Position numbers and translations under genes: made by a program. A model generated the notes under the pieces. The model had not been told where the DNA came from and did not search any database. It was given only the letters and a program-made list of their open reading frames with translations. Positions 16,781-26,112 of a stretch of 64,000 nucleotides of DNA are shown here, piece by piece; position 1 is the first letter of the stretch, and each line of letters starts with the position of its first letter. The stretch covers positions 1 to 64,000 of the forward strand of contig CAMYLK010000010.1 in assembly GCA_947259225.1 (NCBI GenBank), given 5' to 3'. The DNA comes from an uncultured Desulfobulbaceae bacterium. GTDB lineage: Bacteria > Desulfobacterota > Desulfobulbia > Desulfobulbales > Desulfobulbaceae.

Positions 16781-19129
16781 CTAGGAACTCACCGTGGCCC
16801 TGTAATGTATATCTCTGCATTCTTCAATAATTTCATTTTCGGGCGTAATAAGTCGTAGATCAAGAGGCTTTGAGGTGTCGAGGTGTACATCGCGCTGCGG
16901 GTATGCCATCACAACACCGGCTTCGCGGAACAACTCGATGAGGCGATAGCGAACATCACTTTCAATGATCCTTCGTTCCAGAAACTGGAGACTTTTCATG
17001 CTGACCCAGAAGTAAACAATGAATTTAAAAGAACTGTCACCCATCTCGTCAAACAGCACTATGGGGTCCGGTGTCTTTAACACCTTTTTATGTTCATGTA
17101 CCGCCTTGAGCATAAGTCGAGACACTTCTCCGGGATCAGAGTTGTAAGATACGCCAATCTCCACTTTTGCTCTGATTTCCTGGTCTGACAAAGTCCAGTT
17201 TACGATATTTTTCTCCAGAAAGCTGCTGTTCGGTACCAGGATATGCACATTACCGGGAGTACGGACACGGGTGCAACGCATACCGATATTTTCAATGATA
17301 CCAAAGTTGTTTTCCACCTCAATCATATCGTTTATCTTTACCGGTCGTTCTGCCAGCAGGATGAAGCCGCTGATAAAATTATTAAGCAAATTCTGGGCAC
17401 CAAACCCCACACCGATAGCAACGGCTCCTCCAAGGAAGGTAAACACAGTAAACGGTATGTTGACATACCGTAAAGCCAAAACCAATAGTACAATCAAGGC
17501 AAAAAAATAGAGCGTTTTATTGATGGCAGCTATTGCACTTTTATCAAGTCGAGTCTTCAGTAAAATTCGTGTAATTATTGAGTGGGTGAACCATCTCGCC
17601 AACAGCATGCCGACAACGAGAATAAACAGCGTGATTACTAACTTCCTGACGGTAACTGATCGTTCGTCAATCACCCACAACTCAATTTTCCAGATATCCT
17701 GTACTTTGGTTCCCACGCCCTTAATTTTTTTCCTGATAGAGATATCTTTTTGCTTCAGATTTATTTCATCAAGAAATCGATGCCCAATTGCCATGGTCCC
17801 TTGAAGGAGAGAAAGGTATTCAAAATTACGTTCCGCCATCTTATTCAATGCTTCCACATGTGTTTCCACATGCTTATTCATGTCGGGATCTAAATTTTCG
17901 TCGGCCAGTTGTTTCTGGATGTTGGCAATTTCAGACTGCAAATTTGTTTGATCTGTTTCTTTGACTTTGATAGTCCGTGAAATATTCTTTATATAATCAG
18001 AAATTTGTTTCTCCCAGTTGTCCAGTTCCTCATAGTTTGCATCGTTTTCAAGTAGAACATATCGCCGCTGCCAGAATTGTTTTTCCTGGTCGAGAATAAG
18101 CAGTATGTTCTCTGTCTGTTCCAAAACAGTCTGATACGTTTCTCTCCATGCCTCACGTGCTTTAAGAAAAGCCGTTGCTTTAGCCTTAACGAATTCATCA
18201 ACCCCCTCCTGGGCTTCATCAAAATCCTTTTGGGCCTCTGACCATAAATATTCAACCTTCTGCTGTTCCTGCCGTAGAGTATCGAGTCGTGTTTGTAGAG
18301 TTGTGCGCCGCTCTTCAAGTGAGTCAAGATGGTTGTCCAAATCCTGCTGGTCAAAAGCAAGCTTTGATCGTACCCAATCCACATGACGTTGGGTGATTTG
18401 CTTTTTTAACTGGGCAAGCCTCAATTCCGTTTCCTTGTTTTCCATAGTGATTCTTTGCAGATTAAGGAAAACATTCGCCAACTCCTCACCGACTTTTGCA
18501 GATTCGAGTTTCCAGTTCATCTCCAAGGCCCTGTGAGTCTGGTCCTCCTTAAACAGTTTTTCTGTAGTCTCGCGTACTGTTTGCGCAGCCTGCTCAAGCT
18601 TTGTTTTCTCTTCTTCAAGCTTCTCTTTTAATGACTTCAGTGCGATATTGATTGTTTGTTCCTGTTGCTTTACAGTAGTCAGTTCGTCAAGGAGGTTATC
18701 ATATACGCTCAAATTATACGGAGCCGGTTGGACAAAAAGACTTTCCTGTTGAGAATCGAGTTTATTACTCAGGCTTTCTTCTTCTTTCTTTAACGAATCC
18801 CGCCTTTCTATTGAGGTGAGAATACGTTGATAGATGGCCTCCAGTTTTCGCAGATTGGCATTATGCTCTTGTAGGCTTGTTAACGACACCCCAAGCTGGT
18901 TGACCATTACCTCATTTTCCGAGGACTCAGTATTTTCCAGTTTCTCTTTTAATTCCTTTAGCCTGATTTTTGCTTTTTTAAAATCTATAGCAGGAACAAC
19001 TTTCTTTTGAAAAGAAGGTTGTGGTTGCACTTGTTCGGCAATCGACTGCTCAAGAAATATCGAGTTCATGATAAACAGTGTCCATGCAAATACACTGATA
19101 AAAATTTTCATTTGGTTGCTATGTATCAT
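16781..19129 (-). CDS. Large MscS-family mechanosensitive channel with coiled-coil N-terminus
   Basis: 782 residues. A signal-peptide-like start (to about residue 32) leads into about 440 residues of charged, heptad-like sequence predicted to form long coiled coils in the periplasm, as in MscK/MscM-type proteins. Membrane helices begin near residue 500; the pore region contains GGAVAIGVGFGAQNLLNNFISG and LLAERPVKINDMIEV, the MscS hallmark, followed by the cytoplasmic beta domain (VRTPGNVHILVPNSSFLEKNI). It would open on membrane tension and release solutes. Fewer membrane helices than MscK; transcribed alone. A fragment of IS3 abuts its 3' end. Confidence 0.9.
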   Translation of the reverse strand: MIHSNQMKIFISVFAWTLFIMNSIFLEQSIAEQVQPQPSFQKKVVPAIDFKKAKIRLKELKEKLENTESSENEVMVNQLGVSLTSLQEHNANLRKLEAIYQRILTSIERRDSLKKEEESLSNKLDSQQESLFVQPAPYNLSVYDNLLDELTTVKQQEQTINIALKSLKEKLEEEKTKLEQAAQTVRETTEKLFKEDQTHRALEMNWKLESAKVGEELANVFLNLQRITMENKETELRLAQLKKQITQRHVDWVRSKLAFDQQDLDNHLDSLEERRTTLQTRLDTLRQEQQKVEYLWSEAQKDFDEAQEGVDEFVKAKATAFLKAREAWRETYQTVLEQTENILLILDQEKQFWQRRYVLLENDANYEELDNWEKQISDYIKNISRTIKVKETDQTNLQSEIANIQKQLADENLDPDMNKHVETHVEALNKMAERNFEYLSLLQGTMAIGHRFLDEINLKQKDISIRKKIKGVGTKVQDIWKIELWVIDERSVTVRKLVITLFILVVGMLLARWFTHSIITRILLKTRLDKSAIAAINKTLYFFALIVLLVLALRYVNIPFTVFTFLGGAVAIGVGFGAQNLLNNFISGFILLAERPVKINDMIEVENNFGIIENIGMRCTRVRTPGNVHILVPNSSFLEKNIVNWTLSDQEIRAKVEIGVSYNSDPGEVSRLMLKAVHEHKKVLKTPDPIVLFDEMGDSSFKFIVYFWVSMKSLQFLERRIIESDVRYRLIELFREAGVVMAYPQRDVHLDTSKPLDLRLITPENEIIEECRDIHYRATVSS

Positions 19130-19559
19130 TTTCTTGTTTTTTTTATTGACCCAATACGCTGCTCAAGAATTAAAGGCATTTTCACCTGAAAACATAAAAT
19201 TTTTTGTGGTCCCGGAAATTGTGTCAAACTAGGTACTAATCTCTTAAAATCAATAATAAAAGATGACTCGTCCAGAGAAATAGTTGATCTGAGTACAATG
19301 AAAATTAAAAATAATATAATACCTATAAAGTAGCACCAAGAGACAAGAAATTAGAAATTAACTGAGGTGGACCTTTGTAGAGCACATACCTGTAACAAAT
19401 ATATATAAGGTTGCTTGAGATTTTCCGATAGACCGCAATAAGATCAAAAACTGAAATAGTACTATTGACAATAGTATCCGCAACCATTCTGCATTGAAGA
19501 TAATCACACTAAATGAGATAATCCTTTTCAGATTTTGTAAAATACCGGGTAATAAACCG
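19130..19559. other. Intergenic stretch, nothing recognised
   Basis: About 430 AT-rich bases between the MscS start and the terminator of the next minus-strand gene. No gene or repeat recognised; it should carry the MscS promoter, but no clear box pair stands out. Confidence 0.45.
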
Positions 19560-19597
19560 AAAAATAATACAGGGGGAGCCGAAAGAAGGCTCCCCCC
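19560..19597 (-). terminator. Terminator of the tetrahaem/cadherin-repeat gene
   Basis: GGGGGAGCC (19572-19580) pairs perfectly with GGCTCCCCC (19588-19596) across seven bases. On the minus strand it is followed by a T-rich tail, about 115 bases past the stop of the large secreted protein. Confidence 0.65.
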
Positions 19598-19709
19598 GTT
19601 GGTTGGATTTAATTAATATTTCTGTAAGGTAGTTGTCAAAGCACCTTTATCTTCCATGGCAACTGCGACTTTCGTTACGTTCATCTTCCTCTAAGTCATC
19701 ATGATCGTA

Positions 19710-22700
19710 TTAATGTTCTTCGACTTCCTGGTCAACTGTACATCCGTTGGAGGAAATAACGCTAATATTCTCAAGATCACTGCCGACGTTTTCGATCTCG
19801 GCTGCCCATCTACCTATCCTGGCCCTTTTCCACCTGCCTCTTTTGACCCTAATTCCATCGGCCAAAATATCACCAGTGTCAGAATTGATGATGGTTAAGG
19901 TGGTGCCGACATTGGCCCGTCCCGAAATCTTGAGCTTTTCGTCATCGCGGTCATATTCCATTCTCTTGATAACAAGCTTGCTTTCTTCATCACAAACTTC
20001 GATTGCCTGTACTGTGATAGTCACCGTGGCCTCGTTACTGTCAACCAGACCATCTTTCGTAAAGTAAGTGAACGTGTCGGTTCCGGTAAACCCTGGGTCT
20101 GGCGTGTAGTCGAACGACCCATCATCGTTCAGCAATAGGATGCCATTGGCAACATTATTTACCAGTTGAGCCGTCAGGGTATCGCCGTCCGGGTCACTAT
20201 CATTACCGAGCACTCCGGGTGCGGCCACGATGAGTATGGTGTCCAAAGACGTGCTGTAGGCATCATCGTTTGCAACCGGTGGGTCATTAACCGGCGTCAT
20301 CTCAACCATTACTGTCGCGGTGGAGCTGCCACCTTGCCCGTCCTGGACCGTATAGGTGAACGAGTCTGTCCCGGTAAAGTTGGAGTTCGGCGTGTACGTT
20401 ACTGTACCGTCACCATTGTTCACTGGGGTGCCGTTTGCTGAAACACTGACAGCCACGACCATCAGCGGATCGCCATCAGGATCAGAGTCGTTGGCCAGCA
20501 CGCCAATCGTTACCGGTGTTTCCTCAGGAGTAGTGGCCGAATCGTCAACAGCCACCGGCGGTTGGTTGGCACCTGCTTGAACGGTAATCGTCACCGTTGC
20601 TTCGTTGCTGTCAAGTGCTCCATCATTCGCCACGTAGGTGAAGTTGTCGGAGCCTGAGAACCCTGCGTTTGGCGTGTAGGTAAACGACCCATCAGTATTC
20701 AGCGAAAGTGTGCCATTGGCAACATTATTGCTTTGGTTGGCTGTCAGCGGATCGCCCTCCGGATCGCTATCGTTCCCAAGCACTCCAGGTGCGGCTAAGG
20801 TGAGCATGGTGTCCTGAGGTGTAGTGTAGTTATTGTCAACCGCCATGGGTTGGTCGTTGACGGCGTTTATAGTGATGGTCACGGTGGCGATATTGGAGTC
20901 TGCCAGGCCATCGCTCGCCATGTAGGTGAACGTATCCAAGCCGGAGAAGTTCACATTCGGCATGTAGTTGAACGAGCCGTCGGGATTGAGGGTCAGCGTG
21001 CCGTTACTCACGCCAGTAACCATTGTGGCAGTCAGCGTGTCACCATCCGCATCGGTGTCGTTTGTCAGCACACCAGGAGCCGCCACGTTCAATGAAGTAT
21101 CCTCATTCGTGGTGTACGAATCATCAGCCGCTTCGGGCATGGTATTTGGCTCATCACTGATATCAGCGGTAGTTGTGGCAGTGTCCGTAGCTCCGCCGTC
21201 ATCGGTCACCGTCAGGGTGACAGTGAAAAGTCCAGGCCCCGCAAATGCATGGGTCGGATTGACACCGGTACCGTTGCTACCATCTCCAAAGTCCCAAGCA
21301 TAGGAGGCGATGGTTCCATCCTCATCGGACGAACCCGAACCGTCGAAGGATACTGGCGAACCGGCAGTCCCCATGTAGGGACCGTTGGGATCAGATACCG
21401 GCGTGTCGTTGACGGCGTTCACCGTGATGGACACTGTGGCGATACTGGAGTCTTCCATACCGTCGCTCGCAACGTAGGTGAACGTATCCGTACCAAAGAA
21501 GTTCGAATTCGGCGCGTAGGAGAACGAGCCGTCGGAATTGAAGACCAGCGTGCCGTTACTCACATCAGCAGTCAGGATGGCGTTTAGAGGATCTCCATCA
21601 GCATCAGTGTCGTTTGCCAGCAACCCTGGAGCCGCCACGTTCAATGAAGTATCCTCATCCGTGGTGTACGCATCATCAACAGCCAAGGGCCGGTTATTTG
21701 GCACATCACTGATGACAGCGGTAGTTGTGGCAGTGTCCGTAGCTCCACCGTCATCGGTCACAGTCAGGGTGACAGTGAAAATTCCAGACTCCGTATACGC
21801 ATAGGTCGGATTGACACCTGTACCGGTGCTATCATCCCCGAAGTTCCAATTATAAGAGACGATGGTCCCGTCAATATCTGATGAGCCCGAACCATCGAAG
21901 GACACATCCGAACCGACGGTCCCAATGTAGAAGCCGTTTGGATCAGATACCGGCGGGTCGTTGACGGCGTTCACCGTGATGGTCACGGTGGCGATATTGG
22001 AGTCGTCCACATTGTCGTTCGCCACGTAGGTGAATATATCCGTGCCAAAGAAGTTCGAATCCGGCGTGTAGGAGAACGAACCTTCGGAATTGAGGGTCAA
22101 CATGCCGTTACTCTCGGGAGTACTCAGGGAAGCGGTCAGAGGATCTCCATCCGCATCGGTGTCGTTTGCCAGAATCCCCAGAGCCGCAACGTTCAATGGC
22201 GTATCCTCATCAGTGGTGTACGCATCATCAGCTGCAACAGGCGGCTGATTGGCAGCCTGACAGTCTGGATCATTCGCGTCGTAGTCAAGGTCGCCGTCGT
22301 TATCCAGTCCAAGACTGCCCGCAAAAGTTTCTGAACCGTTGTTATTGCAGGGATCCCAGTTAAGAGTGGCGTACCAAGCTGGTAAAACATCTTCAGTCGG
22401 GGGCGATTCATCCCCATGACAGGATAGGCACGTTTCACCATCACTGTCGGGACCAACTAATGCGTTCGTATGGTGAATGCGCAGACCTGCGCCACCATGA
22501 CAGCCCATGCAGGAAATAGTCGGATCTGCACCTGACGGCGCGGTATTCGAGGAATCTATAAAGACCGGAACACGGGGGCCTGATGAGTGACAGTTGAAGC
22601 AATCATTCAGCATTTGATTTCGATGAACGTCATGCAGATCGTTACCCCAGTCTGCTGGGTCTTGGTCCGTCTCCGAGGATGAGCTGGCTCGAAAATCCCC

Positions 22701-22850
22701 GTGACACTCCACACAGTTTCCAAATGGCGGTGTGGAGGTATCCGGTGACAATGAATATGTCTCATATGCCTCCGCTTGTGGTACATAAATGGTTGATACG
22801 AGCAAAGCACCCAATACAGATGCAATGCTACACAATATTTTTGTATTCAT
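19710..22850 (-). CDS. Secreted tetrahaem cytochrome fused to cadherin-like and PKD repeats
   Basis: 1046 residues with a Sec signal peptide ending near AEAYE (residue 30). The N-terminal 200 residues hold four CxxCH haem motifs: CVECH (46-50), CFNCH, CMGCH and CLSCH, with extra histidines. The rest is repeats: six cadherin-like/Ig-like (Big_9 type) units opening like PPVAADDAYTTDEDT, with NDTDADGDPL cores, interleaved with two PKD domains (FDGSGSSDIDGTIVSY and FDGSGSSDEDGTIASY). The C-terminal 110 residues are charged and unique. The Asp-rich loops suggest calcium binding and the layout suggests a cell-surface or exported protein that places haems at a distance from the membrane or on a matrix. 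Function unknown. It is coupled to the small gene upstream. Confidence 0.88.
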   Translation of the reverse strand: MNTKILCSIASVLGALLVSTIYVPQAEAYETYSLSPDTSTPPFGNCVECHGDFRASSSSETDQDPADWGNDLHDVHRNQMLNDCFNCHSSGPRVPVFIDSSNTAPSGADPTISCMGCHGGAGLRIHHTNALVGPDSDGETCLSCHGDESPPTEDVLPAWYATLNWDPCNNNGSETFAGSLGLDNDGDLDYDANDPDCQAANQPPVAADDAYTTDEDTPLNVAALGILANDTDADGDPLTASLSTPESNGMLTLNSEGSFSYTPDSNFFGTDIFTYVANDNVDDSNIATVTITVNAVNDPPVSDPNGFYIGTVGSDVSFDGSGSSDIDGTIVSYNWNFGDDSTGTGVNPTYAYTESGIFTVTLTVTDDGGATDTATTTAVISDVPNNRPLAVDDAYTTDEDTSLNVAAPGLLANDTDADGDPLNAILTADVSNGTLVFNSDGSFSYAPNSNFFGTDTFTYVASDGMEDSSIATVSITVNAVNDTPVSDPNGPYMGTAGSPVSFDGSGSSDEDGTIASYAWDFGDGSNGTGVNPTHAFAGPGLFTVTLTVTDDGGATDTATTTADISDEPNTMPEAADDSYTTNEDTSLNVAAPGVLTNDTDADGDTLTATMVTGVSNGTLTLNPDGSFNYMPNVNFSGLDTFTYMASDGLADSNIATVTITINAVNDQPMAVDNNYTTPQDTMLTLAAPGVLGNDSDPEGDPLTANQSNNVANGTLSLNTDGSFTYTPNAGFSGSDNFTYVANDGALDSNEATVTITVQAGANQPPVAVDDSATTPEETPVTIGVLANDSDPDGDPLMVVAVSVSANGTPVNNGDGTVTYTPNSNFTGTDSFTYTVQDGQGGSSTATVMVEMTPVNDPPVANDDAYSTSLDTILIVAAPGVLGNDSDPDGDTLTAQLVNNVANGILLLNDDGSFDYTPDPGFTGTDTFTYFTKDGLVDSNEATVTITVQAIEVCDEESKLVIKRMEYDRDDEKLKISGRANVGTTLTIINSDTGDILADGIRVKRGRWKRARIGRWAAEIENVGSDLENISVISSNGCTVDQEVEEH

Positions 22851-23050
22851 TATACATAAACTCCGTTAATTTTTGATTGTAAATGTAATTCAGATATATT
22901 GTTGATGGTTGAGTTATGGTTTACAAGTTCACCTGTATCTGGACAGGCATAACTTGTTCTTGCCAATAAGAGCAAAGCCGTAAAAAAGAACAATAAAACA
23001 GCAAAAAAGGAAGCTGCTATTGCATTCATGTTTTGTATGTTTTCTCTCAT
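22850..23050 (-). CDS. Small exported or membrane protein, unknown
   Basis: 66 residues from an ATG at 23050 preceded by GGAGG; the frame extends upstream without a better start. MRENIQNMNAIAASFFAV and the following Leu/Phe run form a signal or anchor segment, with YACPDTGELV at the likely cleavage region. Its stop TAA shares one base with the ATG of the tetrahaem repeat protein (TAATG), so the two are translationally coupled. That coupling is the main argument that it is real. No family recognised. Confidence 0.5.
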   Translation of the reverse strand: MRENIQNMNAIAASFFAVLLFFFTALLLLARTSYACPDTGELVNHNSTINNISELHLQSKINGVYV

Positions 23051-23120
23051 CGAAGAATATCCTCCACAAATTGATAAACTGTTTATTGACTTTCTTCGTG
23101 TCTCGACTCTCTTCACTTTT

Positions 23121-23306
23121 CTATAATTTTTTCAAATGATTAAATTCCTCCCGGGTAAATTCATTTAAAGCGGGGGTAAATGACGTCAAGTACACCCGAT
23201 CTCGTAGGTCAATCTGGTTTGGTACAGAATCCATAATCATAAAATCTTTCTTGGGTTGAGATTGATCTGAGGTTTCTTGGGAGTCTATAAAATTTTCTCT
23301 CAACAT
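23121..23306 (-). CDS. Small hypothetical protein, doubtful
   Basis: 61 codons from an ATG with no ribosome-binding site, ending 70 bases before the small exported protein. Composition is protein-like (NEFTREEFNHLKKL at the end) and the position would fit the same transcript, but no family is recognised and it could be a chance frame. Confidence 0.25.
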   Translation of the reverse strand: MLRENFIDSQETSDQSQPKKDFMIMDSVPNQIDLRDRVYLTSFTPALNEFTREEFNHLKKL

Positions 23307-23782
23307 ATCAAACAGTTTCGCGGTTATTAAAAGGTTCAGATCTTGCTAGTAACGAGTTTTGCTATAACTTGATTCAAAGATTCCAATTAAACTAAGGCAA
23401 GGAGAGTGCCAGTTTTATAATAGTTGGATAACTTCCTGTTTTATAAAGGAAAGGAAATAATGGGAGGGAAATCTGCTCGTGATCCGGACTCTTTTTGTGA
23501 ATGATATTCAATACACTTTATATTCAGCATGATACAATGGATAGTAATTATTATTATATATATCAACAGGTTATATCATATGTATGCAATACACTACACA
23601 TTGAAAAATTTTATACCTGTGATGTTGAATGGAAATATCAGTTTTCCATCGAAACTTTGAAAGGTTAGTTATATATCTTTTAAAAATGATGTCATTTAAG
23701 CATAACGAGAAATCCTGTTGCGAAAAGTACTGGTTTCTCATTCGTCGAGCTAATGGAGTTCACTCAACTCCGATTGACAGAA

Positions 23783-23803
23783 AACATATTAGACCAATAT
23801 GTT
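23783..23803. repeat. 8-bp inverted repeat AACATATT/AATATGTT
   Basis: AACATATT (23783-23790) and AATATGTT (23796-23803) are perfect complements around a 5-base centre. This shape suits a dimeric regulator site or a weak hairpin; no flanking promoter identifies its target. Confidence 0.45.
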
Positions 23804-23825
23804 AATGCCCATGACTCATGAGCTC

Positions 23826-23854
23826 CTGAGCTACTGAGCTACTGAGCTACTGAG
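23826..23854. repeat. 8-bp tandem repeat CTGAGCTA, 3.6 copies
   Basis: The unit CTGAGCTA repeats three full times plus CTGAG with no mismatch. It is noncoding and may vary in copy number. Confidence 0.8.
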
Positions 23855-23936
23855 TTTTAGGGGTATTCAGTTTTTTTTCGAAAAGAATTTTTGCCAGAAA
23901 TGATAACTGGTAGGACAGCAGGTTGTCGTCTAGAAT

Positions 23937-25292
23937 TCAGGTTTTATAGTCTTGGGGAATAATATCATATTTTTTCATGAGATTATAGAGATCAGCTCGG
24001 TATTTTCCTGCTAATTCTGAAGCTTTGCTAACATTACCTGCGGTGATTGTAAGGAGATTCCGGAGATAATTTTTTTCAAATTTAGCTCGTGCTTCCTGAA
24101 GAGTTAGCAGTTCGTCCCGAACCTTTTCTTCCTGTAGAATAAGATCATCAGTTAGAATATCGCTGTCAGTCATGGCGATAGCATATTCAATGACATTTTC
24201 AAGCTCTCTAACATTACCGGGCCAGTCATGGAGCATGATCTTCTGCATTGCAACAGGAGTGATGGATTTAATTTTCTTTTCAATTGAATCACTGAATTTC
24301 TTGATAAAGTGATCAACAAGTGGCGGAATATCTTCTCTTCTTTCCTTGAGAAGAGGGAGTGTGACGGGAATGACATGTATCCTGTAAAACAGATCCTCAC
24401 GAAAATTGCCTTTTTTAACCTCCTTCTTCAAATTTTTGTTGGTTGCAACAATAATACGGACATCTACAGAGACAGATTCGTCGCTACCCAATGGAACAAA
24501 TGTTTTCTCCTGGAGGACCCGCAACAGCTTTGCCTGAATAGAAAGAGGCATGTCACCTATTTCATCAAGAAATATTGTTCCTTTATCAGCCCTGGTAAAA
24601 AGCCCCATACTTTTTTTCACTGCGCCGGTAAAGGCTCCCTTCTCATACCCGAAAAGTTCACTCTCCAGCAATGATTCAGGAATAGCGGCACAGTTAATGG
24701 CCAGAAAGGGAAAATCTTTCCTCTGGCTGGAAATATGAATCGCCTTGGCAATCAGTTCTTTGCCAGTGCCACTGGCACCATAAATAGCGACATTTGATTC
24801 TGTGTCGGCAACACGCGCTACCTGATCAAGAACTTGTCGCATACGTTCACTTTTAGCAATAATATTGGCAAAATCAAATCTTTCCTCAAGGAGTTCTTTT
24901 AACCTGTTAATCTCACCGGTCAGTAGCCTTCTCTCCCTTGCACGTTCAATCTGCAAAATTAATTCCCGGGAGTCAAAAGGTTTTGTCAGATAGGTGAAGG
25001 CACCGCGCTTCATAGCCTCGACGGCACTTTCTATACTGCCATGAGCAGTCAGAATTATCACTGGCAAATCCGGGTGAATTAAATGTAGTTCCTCCATCAG
25101 TGAAAGGCCATCCTGCTTGACCAGTTGCAAGTCAATAACTGCAACATCAAACACATCTTGGCTGGCAATTTCTTTTGCCACATTTTCATGATCGGCTGCG
25201 ACGACATTATAACCAGAAGCTTCCAGCCTCAGGTGAATAAGGTCTAAAAGATTTTTGTCGTCATCAATGACCAGAATTTTAGTTTTCGCCAT
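23937..25292 (-). CDS. glrR: Sigma-54-dependent response regulator, GlrR/QseF-like
   Basis: 451 residues: receiver domain 1-120 with phosphoacceptor Asp 54 (AVIDLQL) and acidic pocket DDD at 10-12; AAA+ domain with Walker A GASGTGKE and the sigma-54 contact loop GAFTGA; Walker B GTIFLDEIGDMPL; and a C-terminal helix-turn-helix (TAGNVSKASELAGKYRADLYN). It activates RpoN promoters after phosphorylation. It is the last gene of a kinase-lipoprotein-regulator operon, the same order as enterobacterial glrK-qseG-glrR, which is why that name is preferred over a generic NtrC label. No TGGCAC-N5-TTGC promoter was found nearby in this window. Confidence 0.88.
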   Translation of the reverse strand: MAKTKILVIDDDKNLLDLIHLRLEASGYNVVAADHENVAKEIASQDVFDVAVIDLQLVKQDGLSLMEELHLIHPDLPVIILTAHGSIESAVEAMKRGAFTYLTKPFDSRELILQIERARERRLLTGEINRLKELLEERFDFANIIAKSERMRQVLDQVARVADTESNVAIYGASGTGKELIAKAIHISSQRKDFPFLAINCAAIPESLLESELFGYEKGAFTGAVKKSMGLFTRADKGTIFLDEIGDMPLSIQAKLLRVLQEKTFVPLGSDESVSVDVRIIVATNKNLKKEVKKGNFREDLFYRIHVIPVTLPLLKERREDIPPLVDHFIKKFSDSIEKKIKSITPVAMQKIMLHDWPGNVRELENVIEYAIAMTDSDILTDDLILQEEKVRDELLTLQEARAKFEKNYLRNLLTITAGNVSKASELAGKYRADLYNLMKKYDIIPQDYKT

Positions 25293-25308
25293 AATGTAAT
25301 TTGTTTTA

Positions 25309-26112
25309 TCAACGGGTTAATTGTTTTTTCTGCTGTTCAATATCAATATCAATCTGCTGGATTTTTTCTATAGTTTCAAAAAGACCAAGCAAAATTTGTG
25401 CCTCTTCTGCAAACTCGCTATCAGGGAATTGCATGGTCAATACATGAAAGTAGATCTGTGATTTCTTGTAATCTTTTGCGGGATTACCAACATGGGCATA
25501 TATCATACCAAGGTTATAGAGCGCCTCGTCTGCAGGTTTTTCATTGCCGACTTCTTTTAAAATCTGCACATTCCTATTCACCGCATCATCGAAATTCTGA
25601 TTTTCAACAAATTTACGACGCACGGTGACAGGTACTGTTTTTTTCTTCTTTTTTATTTGTGATTGTTTTTGCATAGATTGTTGTTCAACATCCGCTACCG
25701 TCTTTTCTTGAGCAGCAATAGTTTCAAATAAACTGAGATAAATATTTGCCTCTGAGGTTAGCGGAGAATCAGGAAAGTTCTCATTAAGCTTTTCAAAATA
25801 ATACTTTGACTGAGCATAATCCCTCCCTTCATAATCATGGTGCGCATACACTTCTCCCAAAGCATAGAATGCCACATCAGCTGGTGGTTCTGTTTCAGTT
25901 TCTGAAATAATCTGCATGCTTTCTTCAACCACAGGTTCAAATAAACCTGCTGCCAGATTTTTCCTGTATTGCTCCAGTTGCCTGTTCGATTTTATTTCAG
26001 TAAATTTGTCTTGAACCGGAGCACATGCAACAATGTTTACAGCAGTTATTATGCAGCTAACGGCAATGTAATATAAAATGTACTTCCTTTTCCTACCCGA
26101 CTTGTTGCCCAC
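25309..26112 (-). CDS. QseG-like lipoprotein with TPR-type repeats
   Basis: 267 residues from a GTG with GGAGG six bases upstream. The N-terminal hydrophobic run ends in a lipobox, NIVAC (Cys near residue 30), so it is a lipoprotein. Two homologous halves (FYALGEVYAHHDYEGRDY and YNLGMIYAHVGNPAKDY) each look like a TPR/tol-pal-type helical repeat, separated by a lysine-rich linker. Its first 64 bases overlap the kinase gene. Between kinase and regulator it takes the place of QseG, which in enterobacteria modulates the kinase from the outer membrane. The homology is by position and layout, not by clear sequence identity. Confidence 0.75.
   Translation of the reverse strand: MGNKSGRKRKYILYYIAVSCIITAVNIVACAPVQDKFTEIKSNRQLEQYRKNLAAGLFEPVVEESMQIISETETEPPADVAFYALGEVYAHHDYEGRDYAQSKYYFEKLNENFPDSPLTSEANIYLSLFETIAAQEKTVADVEQQSMQKQSQIKKKKKTVPVTVRRKFVENQNFDDAVNRNVQILKEVGNEKPADEALYNLGMIYAHVGNPAKDYKKSQIYFHVLTMQFPDSEFAEEAQILLGLFETIEKIQQIDIDIEQQKKQLTR

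Larger units (their letters stand above)
23307..23936. other. Intergenic region with short repeats
   Basis: About 630 bases without a gene between the tetrahaem operon and the GlrR-like regulator. It holds an 8-bp inverted repeat at 23783-23803 and an 8-bp tandem repeat at 23826-23854. No clear promoter or terminator. Confidence 0.5.

Noticed and set aside
20166..21804. Long plus-strand frames inside the tetrahaem repeat gene
   Set aside because: They mirror the repetitive, GC-biased minus-strand gene and show no family resemblance; shadows of the repeats.
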